From Pterobdella sp. o SKG-2022 (lineage: Eukaryota > Annelida > Clitellata > Hirudinida > Piscicolidae): a stretch of 64,000 bases of DNA. The translations under genes were made by a program, and so were the position numbers. The stretch spans positions 2,946,772 to 3,010,771 of the forward strand of contig OZ038325.1 in NCBI GenBank assembly GCA_964035795.1. The letters run 5' to 3'. The notes beneath the pieces are model-generated. The model had not been told where the DNA came from. It searched no databases and saw only the letters and a program-made list of their open reading frames with translations. This document shows, in pieces, positions 24,890-37,044 of this stretch (position 1 is the stretch's first letter; each line of letters starts with the position of its first letter).

Positions 24890-25125
24890 GAGTGCTTATC
24901 TATCCATCTGGTCAATAATACATTCATCCTTACACTTATTCTTCCTATATCCATTCATTTATACATATATTCCTTCATCCATTCATTCATCTTCTCATCC
25001 ATCTACCCATCCATTTATAACTCCATTTTTTAATTTATCCATTCAGTCATTTACTCATCCATTCATCCACCTACTCATCCATCCATCTATCCACTCATCC
25101 ATCCATCCATCATGCACACATACGT
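24890..25125. repeat. Degenerate (TCCA)n satellite
   Basis: CATCCATTCATC-type tetramers, the same kind as at 20862, and likewise opening a spurious plus-strand ORF (24873-25127). Confidence 0.9.
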
Positions 25126-25129
25126 AGCA

Positions 25130-26155
25130 AATCAGGCAAGTTTCCCTTGAGGGCAGTTGAGATTCATAAAAATAAAAAAAAACAATGATAAAATAAATAA
25201 ATAATAAAAATGAAAAAAAAAATTATTATTACTGTTATTATTGTCACCTTTGGCGAGTTTGAGATTAAGACTTTGACATGCTCGATTGATTGATGAATGA
25301 AATTCAATGATAAAAATCATAAAAATAAGAAAGATCATAACCGCAACAAAAACATTGTTAATGTTGTTTTTTAAACAATAATAAAAACATAACAATAACA
25401 ACCTTAATAAAATGATAACAATAAAGAGAATCTTAACAATAATAAAAGTATGCGAATAACAAATAATATCAAATAATAAATAATATCAATGGAAAAAATG
25501 CCGTAAATAAAAGTACCATTTTAATCATTATTGTAACTTTTAATAAATTTTCTTATATATCTAATGTGGGATGATTAAGAAAAAAAAGATTGGAAAAATT
25601 TCGCGTAAAATAAAGAAATCGCAGCAAAGATATAATATCACCAAAGAATCATTTAGCATGAGCGATTGTCCATTTGTGTATTGTCGCTCTAATCACCTCT
25701 AAATTAACTTTTAGCTTTTGTTATAATTTTTTTTATTATTATTAATTTTTTTAATTTTGATTTTTTTATTGGTATAATCTTTTTATTATCAATATTTTAA
25801 ATAATTCTATTCATGTATTTAATATGTGACTATTTTAACCACGATAAAACATAATGCCAAACTATGTTTATTATTGACATTTTTTTTAAGAAGCGAGAAT
25901 TTTATCGGTAAAGTAGACGATATCAAAAAGATTGATAAAAGAATTACAAATTATCATAGTGTGTTTATTATGACGGTGGTTAAAATATAATTATAAAAAT
26001 CAAATGAAATCATCACTAAAGATTAGATGCAATTTGATCACAGTTATGTTTCCTTCTTCAAATGATGTTACCACCCTAATCTATTAGAATGATAATTTTA
26101 TGTATTACTACTTTCATTATTACTATCTTTATTATTATTATTCAAATTCAAATTT
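25130..26155. other. AT-rich spacer
   Basis: No gene seen. Positions 25200-25500 are AAT/AAC-rich. A TTATTATTATTATTC tract at 26128-26143 is part of the target of the element X copy that follows. Confidence 0.5.
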
Positions 26156-26159
26156 AATG

Positions 26160-26983
26160 ACGAGTATGATTATAGTGGCATCAATTTCAGGAGTTTCTAG
26201 ACCACTGAGTATTATGAACTTTAAATGCAATTTAATGTAATATAATTTTTCTTAGATATGACAATTTAAAACAAAATTATGCAAGTATAACTACATAAAC
26301 AAAACAGTTAACTAAGAGTATATGAAAAAAAAGGTCTGTTAATTGAAACAAAAGCAACCATAATAATACTTATATAAATGAAATTTAGAAAACTGAGTTG
26401 ATTTTATGAATGTATAAAAATAATTTAATCTGTGATAATAAACAAAAAAACATAAATAGAAGAAACTTCAAATAAAATATTTTGAGCAATCAAATGTTAA
26501 TTTTAGAAAAATTTGAACAACTTCATTGTCTTCATCTTTTTTCTTCAATGCGACTTCCACATCATCACAATTGAAACCAGAAATTGCTTATCTTTTTCTT
26601 TATTGTTACTTTTTTTATATTAATTAAATGATAATATATTTTTTCAATCTTTCATAGAATTTTCATCCAAGTAATGCCAGCCTTTATTACCCCCAAAAAA
26701 CCATGAAGTGTTTGTCTTTGTAATTTTTGTGGTTGCATAAGATGAAATTGTTGATGTTCACAATTTATCTTTTTTCTATGTAAAGCAAAAAAACCGAAAT
26801 CATCCCAAAACACATAATTCTTGTATGTTATTGTACTAAGTTATCGAATTTTGAAATAAAATTGCGAAATTATTTTAAATAATAATATTTTGAAATTTTA
26901 AACTGAATTATGTAGTTTTAAGTATAAAAATCGACTATTCGAGCCGCCATTATAACTTCGACAGGCCACTTTCGATTGGCGCC
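26160..26983 (-). mobile_element. Element X, copy 1 (non-coding, about 825 bp)
   Basis: Read on the minus strand, it begins TTTGGCGCCAATCGAAAGTG and ends ...ATCATACTCGTCATTAAATT. It is nearly identical along its whole length to 31145-31968. It has no long ORF of its own. The terminal 140 bp (with CTCAGTGGTCTAGAAACTCC) is shared with the tRNA-headed SINE at 61198. Both flanks read TTATTATTATTATTC (26128-26143 and about 26986-27003), which may be a target-site duplication or simply the microsatellite it landed in. It looks like a short, recently mobile non-autonomous retroelement. Confidence 0.85.
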
Positions 26984-26989
26984 AAAAAA

Positions 26990-28005
26990 TTATTATTATT
27001 ATTCTTTCAAGTTTTATCATCATTATTATAGTTATCTTCAATACTATTATATAGAATGTAATTTCAATGAGTATGCAAATTTTTTGTAGAAAACTGAGGT
27101 TATGACTATTATAACGATTACAAATGAAATTTGTTTTAAGATCCAAAACTTGCAAATGTCTACTATTGTTAAGAGTCGATGCGGAAAATTTGTCAAAAAT
27201 ACTGCTGTGTTAAATATCATAATTCTTTTCATTATTTTTTCATTTTATTTGCATCATGAGTTTCACTTTGTTGTATATATGAAATGATTATGATTTGCAA
27301 AAATTTATTACTATTGTTAATAATAATATTTATCTTTTATTAAAAAGCCAAATGACAAATTATTGTGGAATTGAGAGGCCACACACGATCCACCTAAGCC
27401 TGCCTCAGCTTCTAATTGATGGCATCTTAATAATAATAATAATAACAATAATAATAATAATAATGAAATAATAATAATAATAATGATATTAATAGTAATA
27501 ATTGAACATACAATAGTCATGTATAAAATGCATTAATAATATAATCATTATTATCAAAAAAATCAGTCTAACAATATAGGTGATAATAATGGAAAATAAA
27601 ATGGATAAACAAATTTTATCATCTCAAAAGCAAGAATAACAACGAAATAAGTAGAGCGGTGAGTAAAATGAGTATTAATAAGACTAGTCATAAATGACTA
27701 CATTACTTTTCAAATGATCGTTCAAATAATAAACTGGTGGCACCAATGAAGGAGTGGAAGAAAAGGAAGCTAAAAACAATAAAAATAATCTTTATGATGA
27801 TATAAATAAAATTATTCATATAAAAAAATAATTATTTATTAATATAAAATTATCAAAAATGAAGAAACAATGAAAAATAATGAAATAAAAAGTTGAAAAA
27901 TATGAAAAAAATGCCACAATTAAATGAGTGGAAAAAAAATTTAATGAATTAATGAAAACAAATTATACCAAAATAAAAAAGAATAATGAAAAATTGAAAA
28001 AATAA
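26990..28005. other. AT-rich spacer with (AAT)n
   Basis: An (AAT)n tract lies at about 27427-27503. The sequence around 27360-27420 is less AT-rich (CACACGATCCACCTAAGCC). No supported gene is present. Confidence 0.5.
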
Positions 28006-28292
28006 AAAAAGTTGAAATAGTAATATAATTTTAAAAAGTTGAAATAGTAATATAATTTTAAAAAGTTGAAATAGTAATATAATTTTAAAAAGTTGAAATA
28101 GTAATATAATTTTAAAAAGTTGAAATAGTAATATAATTTTAAAAAGTTGAAATAGTAATATAATTTTAAAAAGTTGAAATAGTAATATAATTTTAAAAAG
28201 TTAAAATAGTAATATAATTTTAAAAAGTTGAAATAGTAATATAATTTTAAAAAGTTGAAATAGTAATATAATTTTAAAAAGTTGAAATAGTA
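28006..28292. repeat. 27-bp minisatellite, 10.6 units
   Basis: The unit AAAAAGTTGAAATAGTAATA-TAATTTT repeats from 28006 to 28275 with a partial copy to 28292. Only one substitution was noticed (GTTAAAATAG near 28201). Because 27 is divisible by three, the minus strand stays open (27963-28298) and would encode a 9-residue repeat, KLYYYFNFL. I read it as a satellite and not as a gene. Confidence 0.95.
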
Positions 28293-28299
28293 AAACAAG

Positions 28300-30660
28300 G
28301 AAAAAAGATAAAATGATAAGAAGGTAATAATAATGAATCCAATACAAAGGAGGTATTATCGCCATTTAATGGCCTGGGATGGACAGTTTAAACAATAAGT
28401 TTCCCCAAATCTTTTCAAAATTTCAAATAGTGCGTCTTGATTATGCTAATTCGATTCTTTTTTTTCTTCATATTTGTTTTTTTAGTAACTCTCTTTTTCC
28501 TCTTTTCACTTTCTCTTTTATCTTTATTATATTTTTTCTTTTGAGTTTTTCCATTCTCTTTTTTTCTTCATCGTTAGCACTATATTTACGTGGAACGAAT
28601 GATTAATTCATTCGAGTACCTTGCTTTCATTATAAAATGTAAAAATAAGTTATAAAAAAACAATAATAAAAATGAAAATAACAATAGTATGAATGGTGGC
28701 TGGAAAAGAAAGTACTGCCCACAAAGAAATGATGTGAAAGGTTTATGTCCATCAAACTTCAAAATGGTGCATTTATCGTTTGTAGCATTATAAACAAAAA
28801 ATTTTCGTGGACATTTTTTCCAATACCAAAATAAATAAGAATAATTATAACAATTATTGTTATCAGTGTTTTTCTCACGGCTAAGCTGGTCATGAGTCTG
28901 GTACCGAGCTTTTTTCAAAAGCCTAGGGTGACCAAACTTTAATTTTCTTGACTCCTTCCTAGCATTTTCTTTAAAATAGATTCACTACCAAATAATGCTG
29001 GTTTTTATTATCTTGAAAGATATATTTATGCCATTAAGTTTAAGATAAGTAATTAATTTTTTTTTGTTTCTAAAGCAACTATTACCGCTGTAACAACATT
29101 ATTTCAAGCAGTATTGGTTCACGCTCCATTTTTATAATGCTTCTTCTCATCCAATTCTTTTTCAAATTGCTCTTTTTTTATATTTACAACTAATAAAAAG
29201 CTTTTGTTGAATATCGTTATTTGATTTTTTGATAAAATCATTTCTATTAAGAAAAACAAAAACATTAAGATTATATCAATAAAACAACAATAAAAATGCT
29301 AATAAAAATAAATTTATTGTATTATTTTTATTATTCTCAGACACCTCATTTATACTACTCCCAGAGGTTTTATGAGAAATTTGAGTAATAATGGACCCAT
29401 GAAGGATATTATATTTGTGTTAATTGGCTCTGCTTTCATATTTGGGGGCTTATTTAATTTTATTTTCATCTAATTTAATTATTCTTTATTTAATTTGATT
29501 ATTTTATTTAATTCTTACTTTATTCGATTTATTTTTATCATCCAACTTATCAAATTTAGATAAAATTTACTTTTTTTGTACCATTCAATTTATTTAGTTA
29601 GAATTTAATCTAACTTATAATTTAATGTCTTTTATTTTTTCATTTGTTAGTTAATCATCATCATAGTTAATTAGTTCTATTTGTCAATTTATCCGAGTTT
29701 TTTTAAAATTGAATTAAATAATATTCATGATTTGATTTCATTCATTTTTAGTCGAATTTTTTCTCTTATTTCTAATATGAAATTTGCTTCATTTTTTCAT
29801 TATATCTGTTTTTTTTTGTTAATTTATTATATAATTATATTTTGTTTAGTTTTGTTTGGTATTATTTTTTCATTTATCAATCCAATCTTTTTTTAAATAT
29901 TTTGCTTTTATTTTTTACTTAACTCCATGCGTTCTTTTTTTGTTTCCAAGATCAAGTACTTTTAATATTTTCACTACTCATTTCAAAAAAAGCCAAGTTA
30001 TAAATTTATAAATATTTTTCTTGTTTTTTTTTGTAATTTTTGATATTTGAAACAATTTTATTTTCATATTTATCGAGTAATTCACTAATATTTCACTTTT
30101 TCATTATTCATGATGTTATTCAAACTGATTAGGAGAATATATGTTGAGATTAAGAAATTCAATCAAATAGAAACACAACTTTTCCATGTTGTTTGCTCTA
30201 TTTAGCATGAGCAGAGTTTTTGGAAAGTGCTATTATTATTAATGTCTTCAATTTTTTTTTTCTTGTTTTTCTTATTCAATATTCATTGTTTTTTGTTTTA
30301 CTATTTTTTTTATTTTCAAAAGTAACCAGTTTCATTTGGATAATTAATATGGAATCTTTTAAACTATAAAAGTAGATTTACAAATTGGAACGGAAACTTT
30401 TTTAATAAAACAAATAAAAACTTAAAATTAACAAAGTCACTACAAAGTGAAAAATAAATTAATAACAATAAAACAATATTAGTACTAATAATAGAAATAA
30501 GAATGAATGATAGAAATAATAAGTGCGACTAATTTAGGTGGACAATGCAAAGTGTGAAGATTAATCTTGAACTTCAGTCTTTAAAAAATAATTATTTATT
30601 TTCACTACTATTTATTATATTCGTTATTATTTTTTTTATCTTACTATTTTTATTTTTTAT
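28300..30660. other. AT-rich non-coding DNA
   Basis: T-rich and A-rich runs, with small ORFs (28379-28606, 28586-28918, 29681-29896) dominated by Phe/Ile/Lys/Asn codons. 28640-28930 has slightly more balanced composition, but no family is recognisable. Confidence 0.5.
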
Positions 30661-30669
30661 ATTAACAAC

Positions 30670-31135
30670 AACAAACAACAAATCCTTCTTATAGCCCGTT
30701 TTCCTTTACCAAGGGTTGGGCTTTTTAAAAGTTCTATCTCGAAGTCGGCCTTTCCATTCAGAGCGACCGAGTGGATCCGCACAAACCATGTCTAACTTTC
30801 TTTAATCATTCAAAATGAGTTCATTCCAAGTCTATTTGGGCCTACCAGGCTTCTTGCAAGTATTTAAATCCAACTTTCGCACCTGAGAAATCCAACCCAC
30901 GCTACGCTCTACATGTCCGAACCACTACATGTTCTCAACTTCACTAATAATTCATACATGGACTGAGCACTTACCATTAAGTCGTCAGCATACAAGGTCT
31001 CCCAAGGGCAACCTGTTCGAAACTCCATAGATAAAGCTTCCACCACAGTAACAAAAAGTAATGGACTAAGAACACAACTTTGATGGACACCTACCCGAAC
31101 ATCAAACGAGTTGCTACATCATCAACAAAATCAAA
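30670..31135 (-). pseudogene. LINE H, downstream part (RT palm and after)
   Basis: Minus-strand frames read 'CSNSFDVRVGVHQ', 'CVLSPLLFVTVVEALSMEFR', then 'YADDLMVSAQSMYELLVKL' with the YADD box intact near 30990. They continue into decayed sequence to about 30670. This is the direct continuation of the RT that breaks off at 31970. Element X separates the two parts. Confidence 0.88.
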
Positions 31136-31140
31136 TCAAA

Positions 31141-31970
31141 TCAATGACGAGTATGATTATTGTGGCATCAATTTCAGGAGTTTCTAGACCACTGAGTATT
31201 ATGAACTTTAAATGCAATTTAATGTAATATAATTTTTCTTAGATATGACAATTTAAAACAAAATTATGCAAGTATAACTACATAAACAAAACAGTTAACT
31301 AAGAGTATATGAAAAAAAAGGTCTGTTAATTGAAACAAAAGCAACCATAATAATACTTATATAAATGGAATTTAGAAAACTGAGTTGATTTTATGAATGT
31401 ATAAAAATAATTTAATCTGTGATAATAAACAAAAAAACATAAATAGAAGAAACTTCAAATAAAATATTTTGAGCAATCAAATGTTAATTTTAGAAAAATT
31501 TGAACAACTTCATTGTCTTCATCTTTTTTCTTCAATGCGACTTCCACATCATCACAATTGAAACCAGAAATTGCTTATCTTTTTCTTTATTGTTACTTTT
31601 TTTATATTAATTAAATGATAATATATTTTTTCAATCTTTCATAGAATTTTCATCCAAGTAATGCCAGCCTTTATTACCCCCAAAAAACCATGAAGTGTTT
31701 GTCTTTGTAATTTTTGTGGTTGCATAAGATGAAATTGTTGATGTTCACAATTTATCTTTTTTCTATGTAAAGCAAAAAAACCGAAATCATCCCAAAACAC
31801 ATAATTCTTGTATGTTATTGTACTAAGTTATCGAATTTTGAAATAAAATTGCGAAATTATTTTAAATAATAATATTTTGAAATTTTAAACTGAATTATGT
31901 AGTTTTAAGTATAAAAATCGACTATTCGAGCCACCATTATAACTTCGAAAGGCCACCTTTGATTGGCGCC
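31141..31970 (-). mobile_element. Element X, copy 2, inserted in LINE H
   Basis: It reads on the minus strand from TTTGGCGCCAATCAAAGGTG (at 31970) to CTCGTCATTGATTTGATTTG, nearly identical to copy 1. The few differences seen are GCC/ACC in GAGCCGCC, GACAGG/GAAAGG, and one A/G near 31370. Its left (3') tail carries ATTTG units. It sits in the RT coding sequence of LINE H, between 'MRSRVRV' and 'CSNSFDVRVGVHQ', so its boundaries can be placed to within a few bases. Confidence 0.9.
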
Positions 31971-34083
31971 AAACTCTCACCCTACTTCTCATTTCCTTGT
32001 ACATGGATTGTACAATTCTCACAAGCCATTCATCAATTTTCAATTTTTGCATATTCCACCAAATCACTTTTTGTGGCATTCTGTCAAAGGCTTTCTCCAG
32101 ATTAATGAATGCTAGGTTGAGGGGCTTACCAGCAACCAGATGCTTTTTCTGTAACTGAGGGAGGATAAATATGTTATCAGTTGTATCCCGACCTTGCATA
32201 AAACCACATTTCATATCATTAATCACCACCCTATGTCTGATAAAACCTTCCACTACTCGCTCCAAAACCTTCATAACCTATCAATTAATTTCAAACCCCT
32301 ATAGCTAGACCTGTTTAAAGCATCACCTTTACCCTTATATACACTGACTATGTGACTTTTCTGCCACTCAGACGGTATACGGTTCTCAAAGATAATGTCT
32401 TCAATGAGATCTCGAATCATACTAGCACCACTTGAACCTGCGGCCTTGAGCATCTCAGCGACAATACCTGAAGGACCCGCTGCTTTCTCAAGGCTCATTT
32501 TATTAATGGCCTTTCTAACCATTGCTGTAATGATAGGTTCGCTGGGACCTTTCATGGGATAGACTTCGGACAAACCACCTGGATTCCATGAAAACTCCAC
32601 ATTGAGAAGGTGCATATAATGCTCTCTCCACGCTTCTTTTTTGGAATCAACATCCAGGGACATTTGGCCATTATTATTTCTCACAGGTTTATCCCCAATG
32701 ACGTCTGGTTCTCTCACCGCATTCGCTTAGCCAGTCGATATATCTCAACAGATCTGGGATTGATTTGTTCGAACGCAATCTTCTCAGCATCAGTTTTGGC
32801 TATGTGCACAGCAAGGTTGGATGCACGTTTAGCCGCCTGATAAGCATCTCTGTCTCATCCTGCTTACCATACTTTGCAACATTTGCGTTTGTGGGACACA
32901 GCTTGCTGCACCTTGTCATTCCACCACCAAGTCTGCCTCTTCCAAGTATGTTTTGCAGAGACTTCACAAACCTGTTTTGTAGCATTAATCAAATTGTTTT
33001 TCAGGTACTTCCAACGTTCATCCAAAGTTTTACCGGTTTCATTTCCTTGGATTAATGCATTGAAAAAATTAGAAAATTCAACTTGATTTCCAAAGTCTCT
33101 TAGTTTCCAGTACGAGAAACAAACCTTCTTTTGGAGTGAGCATGAATGCAAACCTTGAAGTCACCGACCACCAGTTTATGCTGTGTTGCACACTCCTTTC
33201 CAACAATGACTTTCACATTAGAAACCATTTTTCTAAAACTTCTCCTATACAATATGTAGTCAATTTGGGTTTTACAACCTCCTGACTAGTAGGTAACCAG
33301 AAGTTCAAATTTCTTCTTGAACCAGGAGTTACCAACAACCAGCTCATTGGCAACAGCAAATTCCAGCAGTCTTTCACCTTCATTGTTTCTTTTTTCCAAA
33401 GCCTATCCACCACGCACATCCTCAAAAGCAGTAGAGTGTGATCCTATATGGCCATTCCAGTCTTCACTTATGATTAGCTGTTCCGAAGATGAAACTCTAG
33501 CTATAGTGGATTGAAGCTCATAATAGAATTGATCTTTTACACTCTCACTAAGGTTAGCTTGAGGTACATGAACACTCACAAAAACAAACACAAATGATCC
33601 AACCACCATTCGAATGAGAATGATTCTATCTGAGACTCTAATCACTTCAAAAACTTTCTCCCACCACTTCTCAGCCTGTAGAATTCCTTCACCACAAGTG
33701 CCCTCATCCTTCCCACAACCAAAATACTTATATCGAGAGACTCTGCCTGCAATAAGTTTAAGGTTGGTCTTCCAACGAGTCTCTTGTAAACAACAAAGAT
33801 CGACTCTCCTCCTTGACGTGGTTTCCACCACCTCAGAAGCCTTCCCCCTCATCGAACCATCATTTAAAGATCCGACTCGAAAAGGACTTTCATTAATTGT
33901 GTGGCAATTTTTCTTGAAGGATGCCTTTCCTTTCGACCATTCTTTTTCAGATTTTTCTTTTTTTCTCTGGCTGGACCGGCAATTATTTTTGAAACTCTTA
34001 CTGTAGTTATTGATATTTTTATTTAACCTATTGCTATTATATATATTACTCCTAATGTTTGAATAAAAAACTTGGCGTTTCAC
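31971..34083 (-). pseudogene. LINE H, endonuclease and RT N-terminal part
   Basis: On the minus strand, 34083-33403 encodes a Lys/Asn-rich lead and an AP-like endonuclease ('SPFRVGSLNDGSMRGKASEV', 'VDLCCLQETRWK', 'LIISEDWNGHIGSH', where the usual GDxN is changed to EDWN). Frames 33425-32800 carry the rest of the endonuclease and the linker ('WWWNDKVQQAVSHKR'). 32717-32271 carries RT fingers ('LEKAAGPSGIVAEMLKAAG', 'SYRGLKLIDRL'), and 32274-31971 the palm start ('MKCGFMQGRDTTDNIFILPQ', 'LAFINLEKAFDRMPQKVIWW'). The frame changes several times. Together with 30670-31135 it is an almost full-length dead element of the same type as 38.47-41.0 kb. Confidence 0.88.
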
Positions 34084-34930
34084 TTGACGCGAGGGAGTAT
34101 TAGTATTATGTTAACAAAAAATCTCTAGAGTATGACATTTTTTAGGTAAAAAATATTTCGAAATAAATATAAGTTAATTAGATAAAACTACAGTTTTTAA
34201 AATATCGCTAACGTATAAACTTACGATCGAAAAAAAAATTTCGAAAACTTGAAAAAAGTTAAGCTACAGTTTTTATGATAAAATTCTAAAATAATTTTGA
34301 TAAAAATAAAAAACAGGCCGTGTCCAGAAAGCAGAAAAAATAACTTTTAAAATCAAATTTCGCAAACAGCCGAACGTGTCGGTTGCTAACCAAAGATATT
34401 ATATTATAAGATTATATATAGGATTATAAGATATTATTATTAATATTATTATTATTCTTATTCTTATTATTATTATAAATTTCATTTAGTTTTTTAATAT
34501 AATTATTCCGTTGACTTTTTTCAAAATTATATTAATATAGTATTATTTCGTCTGAACAACTTTAAAACATACTAACGACATAGGTTAGAGAAAGCCTCCA
34601 TTTTTCATCTGTTTCCGGTGCTCAATACAACTCACCTTTCACACATTGTTATTTAGTTGTCATTAATTTTTACGCTGTATACTATTTCATTAAAAAAGAT
34701 AAAAACGTTGCACAGATTTTTGAAAATTCGGAAAATCAGGAACAAAAATTTTCCGGATTTTTCAAGTCCGAAAAAATGGGTTTTTCATGTTCACTTTTAC
34801 TCCTTTCAATAACTGTCTTTAACGCTATATAAATTGACAACTGTGAAACTGGTAAAAATAATTAGAATAATAGTAATTACTATGATTAGCATGATTATTT
34901 TTACTATTGTTAAATGTTTGTTTCCTCATA
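34084..34930. other. AT-rich spacer
   Basis: No gene. A short ATT tract lies at 34430-34480. Confidence 0.5.
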
Positions 34931-34935
34931 TTCAG

Positions 34936-35306
34936 TGATGGAGGTTGAATGTGTGGCGGAGTGGAAGATCAAAAAACTGAATTTCGTCTTTTTCAGAAAA
35001 ATCAATAATATTACCACAACTACTAATAGAAGCGATAATAATAAAAATAATAAAAACAAAGATTTTATTATTGATGATAACAATCACCATCATAATTACT
35101 TAGATGAGGCCAATTTGACAAATAATAGCAAAAATAAAAATTTCAATGTGTATAGTAGTATGAGTACTTATGATGTCAATGATAAAAATAATAATAATAA
35201 TAATAAAAACAATAATAATAAAAATAATGACAGCAACAACAGAGGTTACAGATGCTCGGTATGTGAACAATTTTATGAAATTAACACACAGATTAACGCA
35301 CTACAA
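34936..35306 (+). CDS. Candidate exon A of an Asn-rich unknown protein
   Basis: The ORF is open from 34914. An acceptor TCATATTCAG precedes 34936 and a donor CTACAA/gtaatt follows 35306, leaving phase 0. The product starts 'MEVECVAEWKIKKLNFVFFR', passes through a long Asn/Asp/Lys-rich low-complexity stretch, and ends in 'GYRCSVCEQFYEINTQ' with a CxxC pair. It could be the first half of a zinc-binding unit continued in exon B. No family is recognised. The A-rich composition could also be an accidental ORF, so the exon call rests on the splice signals and the non-repetitive ends. Confidence 0.4.
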
Positions 35307-35630
35307 GTAATTATCACACTTCACAGACTTATAAAAACCTAGGAACTTTGGTCTACATGTCTTTTAGCGCCGACGCCACTTGTAGAGGCGTTGTAGACCA
35401 ATCAGATGGCCCCACAACTTTGGAACTTTCTATTGGTTAAATTTGGGGAAGATGGAAAAAATTTTGTTATTTCGGATTTTATATAAATTCTTCAAACTAT
35501 GGAAAGTTTTTTTTTTCAAAACACGTTTATTTAAGAAATCAGCGAAAATTTTCCATAAGTAAACTCTTATCCTTCCTTAGCCTATTTTTACTTCAATATA
35601 CGTACTTTTCAGAGACATCCTATGTATGTT

Positions 35631-35842
35631 TTGTATATTAATTAAACTTTGAAAACATCATTTGAGAATTCATACCTTTATTTAAAACAAAAACTATAAT
35701 TTTCCACAAGTATAGCCTTATCATAAAACTTTATCATGCTAAAGTTTTATGATAAGGCTATACTTGTGGAAAATTATAGCTTTTATTATGAATAAATGTA
35801 TGAATTCTCAAATGATGTTTTCAAAGTTTAATTAATATACAA
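35631..35842. repeat. 206-bp near-perfect palindrome
   Basis: Arm 35631-35733 and its reverse complement 35740-35842 are separated by TCATGC. Only a few mismatches are visible (for example around the ACCTTTATTTAAAACAAAAAC segment). A related single arm (AAGGCTATACTT, then GAAAATT) occurs at 56370 and 63520. It may be a MITE-like fold-back. It lies in the proposed intron between exons A and B. Confidence 0.92.
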
Positions 35843-35965
35843 ACTTTTATCTTAAAATGAATTTGAAGGTTTAACTAAAAATTTTTTTAAAAGAAATATT
35901 TCTTTATAACAGATGCAAGCCACTTCCCTTCCACCTCTTGCCTATATCCATCATGGTTCAGCAAG

Positions 35966-36624
35966 ATTATGTGGATGTCTTTGAACAATCCTTATCACAG
36001 AAGTGGTGGTGGTAGTGGTAATATCAATAACAGTACTGATATTATAAGTGATCCTAGAAATGGAAGTACAAGGAACAGTAACAATGGTAGTCATAAGAGG
36101 GGTAGTAGTAGCAGAAGTGATAACTATAAGCATAATAACTGCATGGGGCGTGATAATGATGCTAAAGAATTTCTAAAAAATGTTGGTCATTATGATGAAG
36201 ATGATAATAATGATGGTGATAATGACGATGATGATGATAATGATGATGTTGGTGATGATGATAAGGAGGATGTTTACATCATTGGTAACCATGGATACAA
36301 TGAGAAATTGACTGATGTCATATATGTTTATAAAACAAGCATTCATAAAAAAAATAATAAAAAAAGTAATAAAAATGAAAGCAATGACATTTCTAGAAGT
36401 AATAGAAAAAATAGCAATAAACATGATAAAAAATATAGCAAACATAGAAGTCTTATTTTCGACTATAAGAATAATTTTGATATTTACAACGAAAAAAACA
36501 ATAATGAAAACAACAAAAAAGACAACGCAAAGCTATATATGCTGAAATGCCTAAGTTGCCACAAGGTCATGCATCCAACTTATGGCCGGGTGTTGTTGTT
36601 GACCTTGTTGTACAAGCGGAAATG
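35966..36624 (+). CDS. Candidate exon B, Gly/Ser/Asn/Asp-rich
   Basis: An acceptor CAGCAAG before 35966 (phase 0, matching exon A) and a strong donor AAATG/gtgagt at 36625 bracket about 219 codons. The order is Gly/Ser-rich ('YHRSGGGSGN'), Asp-rich run (about residues 75-100), Lys/Asn/Ser-rich, then a well-formed C-terminal part 'YMLKCLSCHKVMHPTYGR' and 'VLLLTLLYKRK'. 'CLSCHKVMH' has a CxxC..H arrangement. The well-mixed final 40 residues and the clean donor suggest real coding sequence. Function is unknown. Confidence 0.45.
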
Positions 36625-36880
36625 GTGAGTGTTGTTGCTGTTTTCAATATTTCGTAAAACAACAGCAATTTTTTTGAATTTTGTTTTTTCTATTATTTTT
36701 ATATATTTTTTTGAATAGATTATTTTTTTTTTCAATTGTTTTTTTATTTTTTTCTTGTTATTCTTGTTTTTATTTTTTAAAATAACTGTATCAATTATTA
36801 TTCATCCGCATTACTAATATTCTTGAAAATAATAATAATATTATTATTCTTTTTGTTATTACTTTTTTCTTTAATATTAG

Positions 36881-36952
36881 TGAAGAAAGTCTCAAATGCC
36901 TCCTCCTTCATCGAACTTCCACCTCCCTTGTTGCTCATGCTGTCTGGTGTTG
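36881..36952 (+). CDS. Candidate exon C
   Basis: An acceptor TTTAATATTAG at 36880 and donor TGTTG/gtaaca at 36953 enclose 72 nt. Joined to exon B in its phase 2, the junction codon is TGT (Cys) and the exon reads 'EESLKCLLLHRTSTSLVAHA' then 'VWC', a leucine-rich helical sequence that continues exon B's end naturally. The frame is open throughout. Downstream is an (AAT)n palindrome and a LINE 3' end, so any next exon lies further on and was not found. Confidence 0.4.
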
Positions 36953-36954
36953 GT

Positions 36955-37040
36955 AACAATAATAATAATGATAATAATAATAATAATGATAATAATAATA
37001 ATAATAATAATAATTATTATTATTATTGTTATTATTATAT
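36955..37040. repeat. (AAT)n(ATT)n palindromic microsatellite
   Basis: AAT/GAT triplets for about 55 bp switch to ATT triplets. Structure is the same as at 22687. Confidence 0.9.
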
Positions 37041-37044
37041 TAAT

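Noticed and set aside
27963..28298. A 111-aa repetitive protein gene on the minus strand
   Set aside because: Apart from the minisatellite there is no start context, no flanking coding sequence and no codon-level conservation.
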